Below are positions 8,522-17,032 of a stretch of DNA of 47,555 bases, in pieces. How positions within the stretch are numbered: the stretch's first letter is position 1; every line of letters starts with the position of its first letter. The DNA lies in the NCBI GenBank assembly GCA_016192345.1, contig JACPUH010000099.1, forward strand, positions 1-47,555, given 5' to 3'. The notes under the pieces are model-generated. The model was given only the letters and a program-made list of their open reading frames with translations, was not told the origin of the DNA and ran no database searches. The translations under genes were made by a program, and so were the position numbers. Source of the DNA: Ignavibacteriales bacterium (GTDB taxonomy: Bacteria > Bacteroidota > Ignavibacteria > UBA10030).

Positions 8522-11500
8522 GGCTTGGCCTTTGTCATGTTCAGAGATGATACAATCGTCCCGTCCCTTCGATCCACAAAGAAGAGAACCGGGCGTTGTG
8601 CAGGGACCGTTACCGTGATTCCGGTTTGCGTCTCGCCATCGGTCAACTGCACCCGGGCATCTCCATCCCGCTCCGAAACCATGGCGTACAGGATAGTCTC
8701 GTCGTACACCGTCGGAATAATAAGGACGGAAGGATCATCATGTTCGAGTCGGAACACTGGGGCGATGCCCGCCTCCCGTAATGCAAGCTTGTACAACTCG
8801 ACACTCGCTTCAACACTTTCGGAAACCTCAACCGGGAGTGGAGACCAGAGGAGTTTTCCTTTCCCCACGGGGATCACGTGAACCGTTTGCACGGGATCTC
8901 CTGCGACAACCGCTTTTTCCATGCGCTGAATCTTCTCCCCGCGGAAGCTGAGCCGGAATTCCCGTCCTTCGATTGAAAGGAACTCCTCCTGCGCCACCGG
9001 TTTCGATGAAACTTCAAAGCCGAACTCTTTTGTTCGTTCCCTGGGGAGCCAGTAGGGATCGGTGTTGATGATGCCGCTGATGACGACGACAGCCCCCTCC
9101 TCGGCAAGACGTACCAACGCGCTCCACGCCTCGTCATGGAGCGTGCGGGGAGATGGGACAATGAGCAGCCGCGACCTGGTCCGAAGGTTCTTGATCCGAT
9201 ACTCAGAGCAGGCTCGCATTGGTGTGCGGAGGTGGTAGTACATGGCCCTGACACACCGGCGCGTCGCTTCCGTCGCGAAATTCCGTGTGGAGAACATCTG
9301 GGAGTGGGGGATAACCATCAGCACGTCTTCGGTCCGGCGTCCTTGCATACGCCCTGCATTGGCAGAAAACCACCGGGCAAAGGTTTTCACCGACTCGAGC
9401 TCCGGCTTCGCCGAGCCATCGGCCCGATGCAGCCCAATGGCCGCCTCGTTGTCGGAGTCCATGTAGGGATTTGTATTCCAGATCCATTCGATGAAGCCTG
9501 CCCCGCCGACGCCCAGGGAGATGGCGAGCTTCCGTTCCAGGAGGTTTCGCGCCTCCTCCTCCGTCCGCCAGGCGCTTCCATCCATCTTCTCATAAAACAT
9601 GATCCCCGTCTCTTCTACGAGGAGCGGTTTCCCCTCCACCCTGCTCATCACGCTATCCCAAACCAGATCGTCATTGAACCACCAATTGTGGATCGAGTGA
9701 AAATCGACCGCATCGCCGAAGAATTGCGGGCTCGGACGTTCGTACGTCCCTCCCTCATCCTGTCCCACGGTGATCAACTGCCGTGTGTTCCCGTTGCTCT
9801 TCACGGCCGCGGTCATTTCTTTCACCCAGTTCGCAAACATCGCCTGCGCGAAAAGACGGAAGTCGATCGCCTTGATCGGCCTGAACTCCCTGAACGCATG
9901 GGCGTCGTTGAACTCCTCGAGCCGTGGGGGTGAAAGTGACTCCCCCTCCATGGAGCGATATCGTTCCCGAAGGTTCGCGTTTCGATCCTCTTCGGAGATT
10001 CCGGGAAATTGCTCCTGAAGCCACTTGTCCCATGCAGCCCTTTCAAACCGGTCGTAGTTCGGCCGGGTCTGCCACAGGCTCGCCGGCGAGCAGAAGGAGG
10101 GTTCGTTGATATAATCCCACATGAGATCGTTCACTCCAGCGTAGCGGCGCGCGATTACGGAGACGAATTCCTTTTGAGCGTTGACCGAACGAGGGTCGAG
10201 ATACACGTTCTCCCCTCCCCACGCTTCGGGGAGAAAGGCAAACAAGGTGAAGATGACCGGAATGTCGTGCTTCCTCGCTGTCAGGATAAACGCGTCGAGT
10301 GCCCGAAGGGTCGCCTCGTTGGGAGCTCCGGCGTCCAGCATCATGGTTTTCCATCCGGTCCAGATTCCGGTGCGAACCATGTTGATGCCGGCCTTCTTCA
10401 TCGCCGAGAACTCTTCATCCCAGCGATGCGGGTTCGGTTCGATCAGGAATTTGCGGTGGACATCGGAGGTCATAAAGCTTGTCCCCGTGACGGGATAGGT
10501 CTTGCCGCCGCGCCGGAAATAGGTTTCATCCACCGTTAAGGGGATTCCCCCTTCCATCCTCTTCCGGTCATAGATCCAGAATCCAGTCGTTGCATGAAGG
10601 GTCTTTCGCCTCTCCCCCGGCATCGATGCGATCGTCACGCGGGCGCGGACATGATACAATCCGGGCCGGAGGGCGTTTTTTCCTCCAGCGGTCATCGTCA
10701 TTCCACCGAGCGCAAGCGTCCCTTTGCCGTGGAGGTCCAGCGAGAGTCGTTCAACCGTCCCACCCCGTTCATCGGTCACTTCGAGAACACATTCCTCTCC
10801 GAGGAGTTCTTCAATCCTGCCCCCCGGCCTCCGGACAGAAACGGCAAACGAAGGGACCTCTCCCTCTTTATAACATGCGAACGATGGGCGGACAAGGAGT
10901 TCTGCCACTCCCTCCAACGCAATCTCCACCGCCGCTCTTATCATTTCCTTTGTGATCCTCCCGTTATGATTCGCGAGGACCCATCGTCCTCCTGCCCCCT
11001 CCCCCAACAACCGGTCGATGCAAACGAGAGGCGCCACGACGCTGCTCCCATCGCCGGCTACACCGTTCAATAACGGCTTGATCACTGCATCGCGCGGGCC
11101 TGAACTTCCGTCCTCTAAAGGAAAATCCTTGCTTGATGTAAAGCGAACGTACAAGGCATACAGCTCCCCCGCACTGAAACTCTGCGCCACGGCACGGAGT
11201 GACTCGGAAGGGGTTGCAGCCTGGTACCGGGTAACGATCGAGGGGAAAACAGGAAAGGCCTGCGTGATACCAAGCGACTTGTGATAGACAGTCTGGCGTG
11301 TTTCTTTTCTCCAGACACTTCCCTGACGGACGACAGGGACGGAGAACGGGACACCGCCAAGGTTCACCCAGCACCCACCGCTCAACAGGTACCGGCGGAT
11401 AACCGGCCAGGCCTCCTTCGGGAAAGCGGAACCATACGGCATAATAAAGAGGTCGAAGGAATCCGGGGAGAGGCGGCCCGCAAGTTCGCGGACATTCAGG

Positions 11501-11712
11501 AAGGTTGTCTCGAATCCGTTCAAGCCTTCCGCGATCACTGTTCGCTCAACGCCAGGGCTTTGTGCAACGGGGAACGATTCATCAGAAAAGATTGCAACTC
11601 TCACATTTGCAGGCGGATCCGGGAACGCTTGCGTTGTGAGCCAGGGAAGGGTCTCAAAGGCTCCGGCGACCGCGAGACCTCCTGTTGTCCTGATAAACCG
11701 TCGACGATCCAT
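8518..11712 (-). CDS. Large secreted GH5-like glycoside hydrolase
   Basis: 1064 residues. I choose ATG 11712 over the TTG at 11718 because AAAGG lies 6 bases upstream. A Tat-like twin-arginine signal (MDRRRFIRTTGGLAVAGA) precedes a glutamine-amidotransferase-like domain (about 37-270). The catalytic barrel spans about 395-760. DYINEPSF holds the likely acid/base Glu (about 537) and LLVEETGIMFYE the likely nucleophile Glu (about 701), in the arrangement of clan GH-A families such as GH5. A second amidotransferase-like segment (ERTKE region, about 790-900) resembles the trimerisation domain of GH42 enzymes. Substrate specificity cannot be told. It lies in a probable operon after the CHASE2 gene and overlaps cutC by 4 bases. 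Confidence 0.75.
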   Translation of the reverse strand: MDRRRFIRTTGGLAVAGAFETLPWLTTQAFPDPPANVRVAIFSDESFPVAQSPGVERTVIAEGLNGFETTFLNVRELAGRLSPDSFDLFIMPYGSAFPKEAWPVIRRYLLSGGCWVNLGGVPFSVPVVRQGSVWRKETRQTVYHKSLGITQAFPVFPSIVTRYQAATPSESLRAVAQSFSAGELYALYVRFTSSKDFPLEDGSSGPRDAVIKPLLNGVAGDGSSVVAPLVCIDRLLGEGAGGRWVLANHNGRITKEMIRAAVEIALEGVAELLVRPSFACYKEGEVPSFAVSVRRPGGRIEELLGEECVLEVTDERGGTVERLSLDLHGKGTLALGGMTMTAGGKNALRPGLYHVRARVTIASMPGERRKTLHATTGFWIYDRKRMEGGIPLTVDETYFRRGGKTYPVTGTSFMTSDVHRKFLIEPNPHRWDEEFSAMKKAGINMVRTGIWTGWKTMMLDAGAPNEATLRALDAFILTARKHDIPVIFTLFAFLPEAWGGENVYLDPRSVNAQKEFVSVIARRYAGVNDLMWDYINEPSFCSPASLWQTRPNYDRFERAAWDKWLQEQFPGISEEDRNANLRERYRSMEGESLSPPRLEEFNDAHAFREFRPIKAIDFRLFAQAMFANWVKEMTAAVKSNGNTRQLITVGQDEGGTYERPSPQFFGDAVDFHSIHNWWFNDDLVWDSVMSRVEGKPLLVEETGIMFYEKMDGSAWRTEEEARNLLERKLAISLGVGGAGFIEWIWNTNPYMDSDNEAAIGLHRADGSAKPELESVKTFARWFSANAGRMQGRRTEDVLMVIPHSQMFSTRNFATEATRRCVRAMYYHLRTPMRACSEYRIKNLRTRSRLLIVPSPRTLHDEAWSALVRLAEEGAVVVISGIINTDPYWLPRERTKEFGFEVSSKPVAQEEFLSIEGREFRLSFRGEKIQRMEKAVVAGDPVQTVHVIPVGKGKLLWSPLPVEVSESVEASVELYKLALREAGIAPVFRLEHDDPSVLIIPTVYDETILYAMVSERDGDARVQLTDGETQTGITVTVPAQRPVLFFVDRRDGTIVSSLNMTKAKP

Positions 11713-11796
11713 GTTCAACCTTTGCTCAGATATTCAACCACGGGTCAGGGGTCAACTGTTCCCTGTTTACAGTTTACTGGTTACTCCCGACACGCT

Positions 11797-13062
11797 TTAC
11801 CCGCGATGCAACCCTTCGAGCCGTTTCAACTCTTCCCTCAATTCCCCGACCGTCTCCTCGGCAATCTTCTTCTCTCCCGAGAGCTTGACGATCGGGAGGA
11901 GCACTCCGCACAGGAGAATAGGGAGAAGAACGTAGAGCGGGTCCATGATGATATTATGCTGGCCGAGAAGCCACCGGGTGAACCAGACGAACCCTGCGCT
12001 GAGCAGGATGGAGCTGATGAAAAGGACCCAACCCCGTGTCGCGTAACCCAACCCCGCCATGATCGCGACAGCCAGGAAGATCAGCAGGAGATTCCATTCA
12101 TCCATCAGGGTGACGTAGCTGTTTGTAACAACCGCGTTGAGGATTTGCTGGTAGACTTGTCCGGGCGAAGGAAAGACGAAGGGGTCGTCCCCCATCCCAG
12201 GCCAATCAAGGATGACAATTTTGTTTTTATAGGTCTTCCAGCCGGCTTCCAGGGAGGGGTTCTTTTCATTTCTCCTGAACGTCGAGACCATATATTGCAG
12301 AGAGTCTATTTCGGGGGAAACAACAGCGAACACACTGTAGGCAGGTCGAGGCAGCGGGACCCGTTTCACGTAGACATAGCCGTTGGTGGACAGGGGGATG
12401 GTGTGCGAGCCGAACCGCACCCGGTACGAACCTTGTTGAATTTCCAAATCATCGGGATACCCGAAATGCCGCTTGAGCAGTTGGAGAGAAGCGTCCGGAA
12501 CCGGTTCGCCGCGGTTGGACTCCCGGTACTGTGTCGGCAGAAACCGATAGATGGTCCCCAATACCTCAAACCGTGCGGACAAAACTCCCCAGAAGAGATC
12601 GATGTGATGGAACACAGGGTGCCTCACCCACCAATTCTTCGGATTGTCGAGCATCCGGGCTCCTGCCGGAGAAGAGGTCGAGAGTTCCCTCAGCCTCATA
12701 CCGAACACGACAATCCCGCTTTTCTGAAGCTCTTCGATCTGTTCCTTGACCTTTGGGATCCAAGGCATATCGACAGGCAGGGGAATAAGGACACCCTTGG
12801 CCCCTGCTTTCTTCAAATCCCCGACGATGCTCACACAATGCCTGAGATAGTCCGCCGGCGGAAGAGGAGCCCAGAGGGAAAATAACACGAACGGGTAATC
12901 GGGATCCTCAGCCGGCGCCCCCCGAAAGCTTCGCGTATCCAGGGGAAGATCGAGGAGCCTCAGCTCGAAAGATTGAAGCAGCCGCAACCCCATGACCGTC
13001 GCCGAGAGGGAGAAGATGAGCATGCTCCAGAGCATGAAGCGTGGGGCGAGGGATGTTTTCAT
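11797..13062 (-). CDS. Stand-alone CHASE2-type membrane protein
   Basis: A 421-residue membrane protein. One transmembrane segment near residues 8-28 is followed by an extracytoplasmic CHASE2-like sensor region (about 30-310), with LRLLDLPLDTRSF at its start and YKNKIVILDWPGMGDDPFVF near its end. Three transmembrane segments follow (about 325-400, including LLLIFLAVAIMAGLGYA). The chain then ends in a short charged helix (EKKIAEETVGELREELKRL) that may form a coiled coil. CHASE2 usually sits in front of an adenylate cyclase, kinase or diguanylate cyclase; no such output domain is present. It may signal through a partner bound by the coiled coil. It lies 84 bases upstream of the GH5-like gene and is co-directional. 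Confidence 0.75.
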   Translation of the reverse strand: MKTSLAPRFMLWSMLIFSLSATVMGLRLLQSFELRLLDLPLDTRSFRGAPAEDPDYPFVLFSLWAPLPPADYLRHCVSIVGDLKKAGAKGVLIPLPVDMPWIPKVKEQIEELQKSGIVVFGMRLRELSTSSPAGARMLDNPKNWWVRHPVFHHIDLFWGVLSARFEVLGTIYRFLPTQYRESNRGEPVPDASLQLLKRHFGYPDDLEIQQGSYRVRFGSHTIPLSTNGYVYVKRVPLPRPAYSVFAVVSPEIDSLQYMVSTFRRNEKNPSLEAGWKTYKNKIVILDWPGMGDDPFVFPSPGQVYQQILNAVVTNSYVTLMDEWNLLLIFLAVAIMAGLGYATRGWVLFISSILLSAGFVWFTRWLLGQHNIIMDPLYVLLPILLCGVLLPIVKLSGEKKIAEETVGELREELKRLEGLHRG

Positions 13063-13085
13063 GAGAAATTTTGGGAATGCCTGCT

Positions 13086-13332
13086 AGAGAATATGCTAAG
13101 GCTCGGACTCCACTCCGCCGGAGGCCGCCAGCGGCCTACAAACTAAAGGATGCGACAGCATCCTCCTAATAGGATATGCGCCATACAAACTTGATACGCG
13201 TTAGCGTGCGACTATTTGGATCTGAGGAAGGAGTAGGTGTGTCATCAGAGAATGTGTTAAGGCCCTGACTCCACTCCCCCCGCTTAAGCATAGTTAAGGC
13301 ACCCCCCTCTCCTCAATGTGAGGAGAGGGGGG
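13086..13332. repeat. Cluster of direct repeats and short palindromes
   Basis: The gap between the GH92 and CHASE2 genes holds two imperfect 34-base direct repeats (13086-13119 and 13247-13280), both containing GACTCCACTCC. Between them are compact hairpins: AGGCCGC/GCGGCCT (13122-13137), AGGATGC/GCATCCT (13147-13164) and ACGC/GCGT near 13196. A perfect 14-bp stem with a 3-base loop follows at 13302-13332. No gene is seen. The mix resembles REP-type intergenic elements. Confidence 0.6.
13302..13332 (-). terminator. Strong hairpin after GH92 gene, possible terminator
   Basis: The arms CCCCCCTCTCCTCA (13302-13315) and TGAGGAGAGGGGGG (13319-13332) pair perfectly around a 3-base loop. The hairpin sits 15 bases after the GH92 stop codon on the minus strand. 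There is no T-run after the stem in that direction (an A-run follows on the plus strand), so it may protect the mRNA 3' end or pause polymerase and not be a textbook terminator. Confidence 0.5.
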
Positions 13333-13347
13333 AAAAGCGCGCGGTGG

Positions 13348-16317
13348 TCATTTACGAATCTCAACTGAGATCTCATCCGCAAACAGCCATGCCTTGCCCC
13401 CCGCTCCCTTGTGCCAGGGGGGACAGGTTCCGACGTTCTTGCCACGAACCCGGACAAACCGGGCTGTTGCACCCTCATAGTTCCGTGAGAACTCTTTCAC
13501 CATCGCACCAGCCTCTTGAGGTGGGACGGGGTTCTTCACAACTGCCGCGTGATGAAAGTCCTTCCCATCCTCCGAAAGAGCAAATTCTACTTCCACGGGA
13601 AAGAAGATCCAGGAATTATTATCCTGCAGACATCCCAATGAGACGTTCGCGATCTGTTTCTTCTCGCCCAGGTCAATAACAGCCTCGAGATCGTTCCCCT
13701 CATATCCCTGCCAGGCGCCGAGCCGGAAATCGGGTCCCCCCCGTAAGCGATCAACGAGCGCATGATCTCCCCCGCCGGTGTACTGATAACTATAAAGAGA
13801 ATGAAGAGAGATTGTACCAACGCGGCTCGTCTTAAGGAATTCCGCAGTTACGACCCGGCTTGACGTTCCAGCCTTCGTCGCCATCGCATTGATGGTGGTC
13901 GTGGCAGTCAGTGTCAACGGACCCGTATAACGGGTCGATTGCTTGGACGGACTTGAGCCGTCGAGTGTATAATAGACTTTCGCTTCCGGAGTAAGAGTGG
14001 TGAGGCTTACCCGAACGGATTCTTCAAACGTGCTTCCAGGGGGAGCAACAACGGGGACACCCACAAACTCCGGCAGAGGCCTGGAACGTGGAGCGTCGTT
14101 CCATCCGGCTGCCCACGATGTATTCGGAGCCGGACCCATCACCAACCGCAACTCCCCGCCCTGTGTGAGATCGTCGTGGTTCAGAAAGTTTGCCGTGTGC
14201 GACTTACTATTGAGTGAGGCGGACTGGATGAATTTGTTTCTGTGGGAGTTTTGATCCGCACGGATGACGAACTCTTTGCCGTTTTCAAGATGGATCGTCA
14301 CTTTGTCAAACAGGGGACTACCGAGAGAATAGTAAGGCAATCCCGGCGTGACGGGATAGAATCCCATGGCGCTCAGCACGTACCAGGCCGACATTTGCCC
14401 GCAGTCGTCGTTCCCGCTGAGGCCATCCGGGCGATTATGAAAGAGGGAATCGAGAATAAGCCGGACCGTCTCCTGGGTCTTCCACGGTTCGTCGGCGTAA
14501 TTATAGAGGTACGCAAAATTGTGGCTTGGCTCGTTCCCCTGGGCGTACTGGCCGATGAGACCGGTAATATCCGATTGTTCTCGTCCCGTAAGATGCGATC
14601 CCCCTTTGAAAAGCGAGTCGAGTTTCATGGCAAACGACCTCTTCCCTCCCATCAACCCGATCAGGCCGTCGATATGGTGCGGGACAAAAAAGGTGTACTG
14701 CCACGCGTTCGCTTCGGTGAAATGGACGGTGACGGAGCGGGGATCGAACGGCTCCAACCATGCCCCGTTCTTCCTGGGCCGCATAAATCCGGTCGATGGA
14801 TCGAACAGGTTCTTGTAGAACTGGGCCCGCTCTCCGAAGTCTTCAGCCTCTTCCTTCTTCCCCAGCAGTCGAGCCATTTCCGCAATGCACCAATCGTCAT
14901 AGGCGTATTCAAGCGTTTTGGAGACGGATTCCGACTCCGCTTCGCCGGGGATCCCCCCGTGCTTCCGGTACGCCGCGAGACCGAAGTGATCGCGCATGGC
15001 GCTGTTCTTCATGGCAGCGAAGGCCCTTTCCGGGTCGAATCCACCGACCCCTTTCACGTACGCATCGAGGATCACCGGGATGGAATGGTAACCGATCATG
15101 GTCCACGTTTCGTTTGCGGCGAGTTCCCATACCGGAAGCACACCGGACTCGTCGTATTTTGCAAGCATGGACTTGACGAAATCGAGGGTCCGTTTTCGGT
15201 CGATCAGAGTCAGAAGCGGGTGCTCGGCGCGGAAGGTATCCCAGAGAGAGAAGACGGTGTACATCTCAAACCCATCGGCGCGGCGGGTCTTCCCATCCAT
15301 TCCCCGGTACGAGCCGTCGACGTCGGAAAAGAGGTTGGGAGCGATCATCGCATGGTAGAGAGCCGTATAGAAGGTGGTCCGTTGCTCACGTGACCCCCCT
15401 TCGATGTCGACCTTAGCCAGCTCGGTGTTCCATGTTTCTTCGGCTTGCATGCGCACCGCATCGAAATCCCATCCCGGCGCCTCGGCCTCGAGATTTTTCC
15501 TCGCTCCCTCGATGCTGACTCCGGAGAATCCGACTTTCACAACGATCCGCTCGTTGGCAGAAGTGGCAAACCGGACAAATCCTTGTATGTTTGTCCCCTG
15601 CCCTCTCTTAACTTCCTTCCTGATCGTATCATCGACCGCAACGCCGGCGGAGGTGAACGGTTTGGAGAATCGGGCAACGAAATAGACCACCTGATCCTTC
15701 GCCCAGCCGTTGGATCGACGGAAGCCGGCGATCTCCCGGTCGCCGTTGATTTCAAGGACAGCATCGGTCACCCTGTCGGGTCCCAGTCCATGCTTCAGAT
15801 CGATGATGATATTGGCTTCCGTCGATTGCGGAAAGGTATACCGATGCACTCCAACCCGACGCATGGTCGTAAGTTCGGCGCCGATGTTATAATCGTCGAG
15901 ATGGACCGAGTAGAATCCGGGGGAGGCTTTTTCGGATTCATGAGTGAATCCCGAACGATAGCCCGTTTGAGTGTTGGAGACGGTTCCCGGGGTCAGCAAT
16001 ACCTTGCCGGTGGTCGGCATAAGGAGGATGTCCCCATAATCGGCAATGCCGGTGCCGCTGAGGTGTGTGTGGCTGAAACCGAGGATGGAGTGATCGGAAT
16101 AATGATACCCGCCGCACGCGTCCCATCCCTCGACGCGCGTATCCGGACTCAACTGAACCATCCCGAACGGCAGCGTGGCGCCGGGGAAGGTGTGCCCATG
16201 GGCATCGGTACCGATAAAGGGATTGACGAAACCGGAGGGCTTTCGGCCTCCCTCCGTGCTTCGGAGGCAAAGTGGGACAGACAGAATCAGGAAGAGTAAT
16301 GAGAGTCGTCGTTGCAT
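13348..16317 (-). CDS. GH92 alpha-mannosidase with HEX-C and discoidin-like domains
   Basis: A 989-residue exported exo-alpha-mannosidase of family GH92, calcium-dependent and inverting in characterised members. The signal peptide is MQRRLSLLFLILSVPLCL. The N-terminal beta domain starts at FVNPFIGTDAHGHTFPGA. The (alpha/alpha)6 catalytic domain keeps TEANAWQY (E534, probable acid), NEPSHNFAYLYNYA and GNDDCGQMSAWY (635-646, holding the base region). A chitobiase/hexosaminidase C-terminal-type module (about 775-850, VYYTLDGSSPSKQSTRYTG) and an F5/8-type carbohydrate-binding region (about 860-989) follow. There is no clear ribosome binding site, and a RAYT-associated repeat begins 7 bases upstream of the start codon, so its original leader may have been displaced. 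Confidence 0.9.
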   Translation of the reverse strand: MQRRLSLLFLILSVPLCLRSTEGGRKPSGFVNPFIGTDAHGHTFPGATLPFGMVQLSPDTRVEGWDACGGYHYSDHSILGFSHTHLSGTGIADYGDILLMPTTGKVLLTPGTVSNTQTGYRSGFTHESEKASPGFYSVHLDDYNIGAELTTMRRVGVHRYTFPQSTEANIIIDLKHGLGPDRVTDAVLEINGDREIAGFRRSNGWAKDQVVYFVARFSKPFTSAGVAVDDTIRKEVKRGQGTNIQGFVRFATSANERIVVKVGFSGVSIEGARKNLEAEAPGWDFDAVRMQAEETWNTELAKVDIEGGSREQRTTFYTALYHAMIAPNLFSDVDGSYRGMDGKTRRADGFEMYTVFSLWDTFRAEHPLLTLIDRKRTLDFVKSMLAKYDESGVLPVWELAANETWTMIGYHSIPVILDAYVKGVGGFDPERAFAAMKNSAMRDHFGLAAYRKHGGIPGEAESESVSKTLEYAYDDWCIAEMARLLGKKEEAEDFGERAQFYKNLFDPSTGFMRPRKNGAWLEPFDPRSVTVHFTEANAWQYTFFVPHHIDGLIGLMGGKRSFAMKLDSLFKGGSHLTGREQSDITGLIGQYAQGNEPSHNFAYLYNYADEPWKTQETVRLILDSLFHNRPDGLSGNDDCGQMSAWYVLSAMGFYPVTPGLPYYSLGSPLFDKVTIHLENGKEFVIRADQNSHRNKFIQSASLNSKSHTANFLNHDDLTQGGELRLVMGPAPNTSWAAGWNDAPRSRPLPEFVGVPVVAPPGSTFEESVRVSLTTLTPEAKVYYTLDGSSPSKQSTRYTGPLTLTATTTINAMATKAGTSSRVVTAEFLKTSRVGTISLHSLYSYQYTGGGDHALVDRLRGGPDFRLGAWQGYEGNDLEAVIDLGEKKQIANVSLGCLQDNNSWIFFPVEVEFALSEDGKDFHHAAVVKNPVPPQEAGAMVKEFSRNYEGATARFVRVRGKNVGTCPPWHKGAGGKAWLFADEISVEIRK

Positions 16318-16323
16318 AGGTTT

Positions 16324-16385
16324 CGCGCGGATAAAGGTTTCCTTCGACCTTGCTTAATCCCGGATGAAGGAAACCTTTAACTCAG
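16324..16385. repeat. RAYT-associated palindromic repeat, copy A
   Basis: The 13-base arms AAAGGTTTCCTTC (16333-16345) and GAAGGAAACCTTT (16366-16378) are perfect inverses around a 20-base spacer. The flanks CGCGCGGAT on the left and AACTCAG on the right also occur at copy D on the other side of the transposase gene. With copy D it brackets the RAYT gene as a direct repeat. Confidence 0.9.
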
Positions 16386-16410
16386 TCAAATGGCAATCCA
16401 ACTCCGGGAA

Positions 16411-16456
16411 AAAGGTTTCCTTCTACCTCGCTTAATCAGGGATGAAGGAGACCTTT
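16411..16456. repeat. RAYT-associated palindromic repeat, copy B, overlaps gene end
   Basis: The 13-base arms AAAGGTTTCCTTC (16411-16423) and GAAGGAGACCTTT (16444-16456) differ from perfect pairing at one position and again enclose a 20-base spacer containing CGCTTAATC. The last codons and the stop of the transposase gene (16436-16456) lie within this copy, so the repeat supplies the protein's final residues (VKGLLHP). Confidence 0.9.
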
Positions 16457-17032
16457 AACATGCGTTTGCACCCGCTCCCAATACGCTTTTTCCAACCGTT
16501 CGTTCGCTAGAAGCTTTGTGAGCCACGCTGGGTAGCCTTTCCATAGGGCATCTTCGTTGAAGGTTACCTTCTTCCCGGATTGATCGTCGATGAAGGTAAC
16601 CTTCATCTGCGCAAAGTTCGAAAACTTCCAATCTTCCGGCTCGCTCACTAACCTGGCCTTCACGGGATTCAAATGAATATATCCTGCCACATCCCAGAGT
16701 GCATCCTCAAGAACGAACTTAAACCGGAAGGGGCCCTGAAACAGATGCCCAATATGTCCGTACTTCAGATTGTATCTTTTGGCCGCAGAGGTGGCTAATG
16801 CGCCCATCATAGTTGAAAGACTTCCACCCGGGTTCTGCATTGCAATCATATGATAGTGGTTCGGCATCAAGCAATAGATCGGCACAGAAACCGAGTACCG
16901 CACCATGAGTAAATCCATCTTTTTGAGAAATGCCTCGTAATCTGACTCATCGCCGAAGATCCGCTCCCGATCATTGCCACGGTTGTAGACATGGTAGAAC
17001 CGGTTGTCCTCTATGCCTTCTTTCCTGTCCAA
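16436..17032 (-). CDS. REP-associated tyrosine transposase (RAYT, IS200/IS605-like HUH family)
   Basis: About 198 residues of the Y1 transposase family that mobilises REP-type palindromes. NRFYHVYNRGNDRERIF opens the domain, MPNHYHMIA holds the HUH metal-binding histidines (H61 and H63 counted from the GTG), and KRYNLKYGHIGHLFQG carries candidate catalytic tyrosines, followed by GYIHLNPVKARLV. I prefer TTG 17032 because GGAGG lies 6 bases upstream; a GTG at 17038 would sit directly on that site. A perfect palindrome is embedded in the reading frame (16559-16604) and the stop lies in another repeat copy. The frame is intact, so the protein may be active. The low-GC, repeat-laden setting differs from the neighbours and suggests insertion. 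Confidence 0.9.
   Translation of the reverse strand: MDRKEGIEDNRFYHVYNRGNDRERIFGDESDYEAFLKKMDLLMVRYSVSVPIYCLMPNHYHMIAMQNPGGSLSTMMGALATSAAKRYNLKYGHIGHLFQGPFRFKFVLEDALWDVAGYIHLNPVKARLVSEPEDWKFSNFAQMKVTFIDDQSGKKVTFNEDALWKGYPAWLTKLLANERLEKAYWERVQTHVKGLLHP
16559..16604. repeat. RAYT-associated palindromic repeat, copy C, inside the transposase gene
   Basis: The 13-base arms GAAGGTTACCTTC (16559-16571) and GAAGGTAACCTTC (16592-16604) are perfect inverses with a 20-base spacer, the same 13-20-13 geometry as copies A, B and D. It encodes roughly residues 145-159 of the transposase (MKVTFIDDQSGKKVTFNED region). The spacer has diverged more than the arms. Confidence 0.88.

Noticed and set aside
14242..15393. 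383-codon plus-strand open frame opposite GH92
   Set aside because: Antisense shadow; GH92 motifs cover the same bases on the minus strand.
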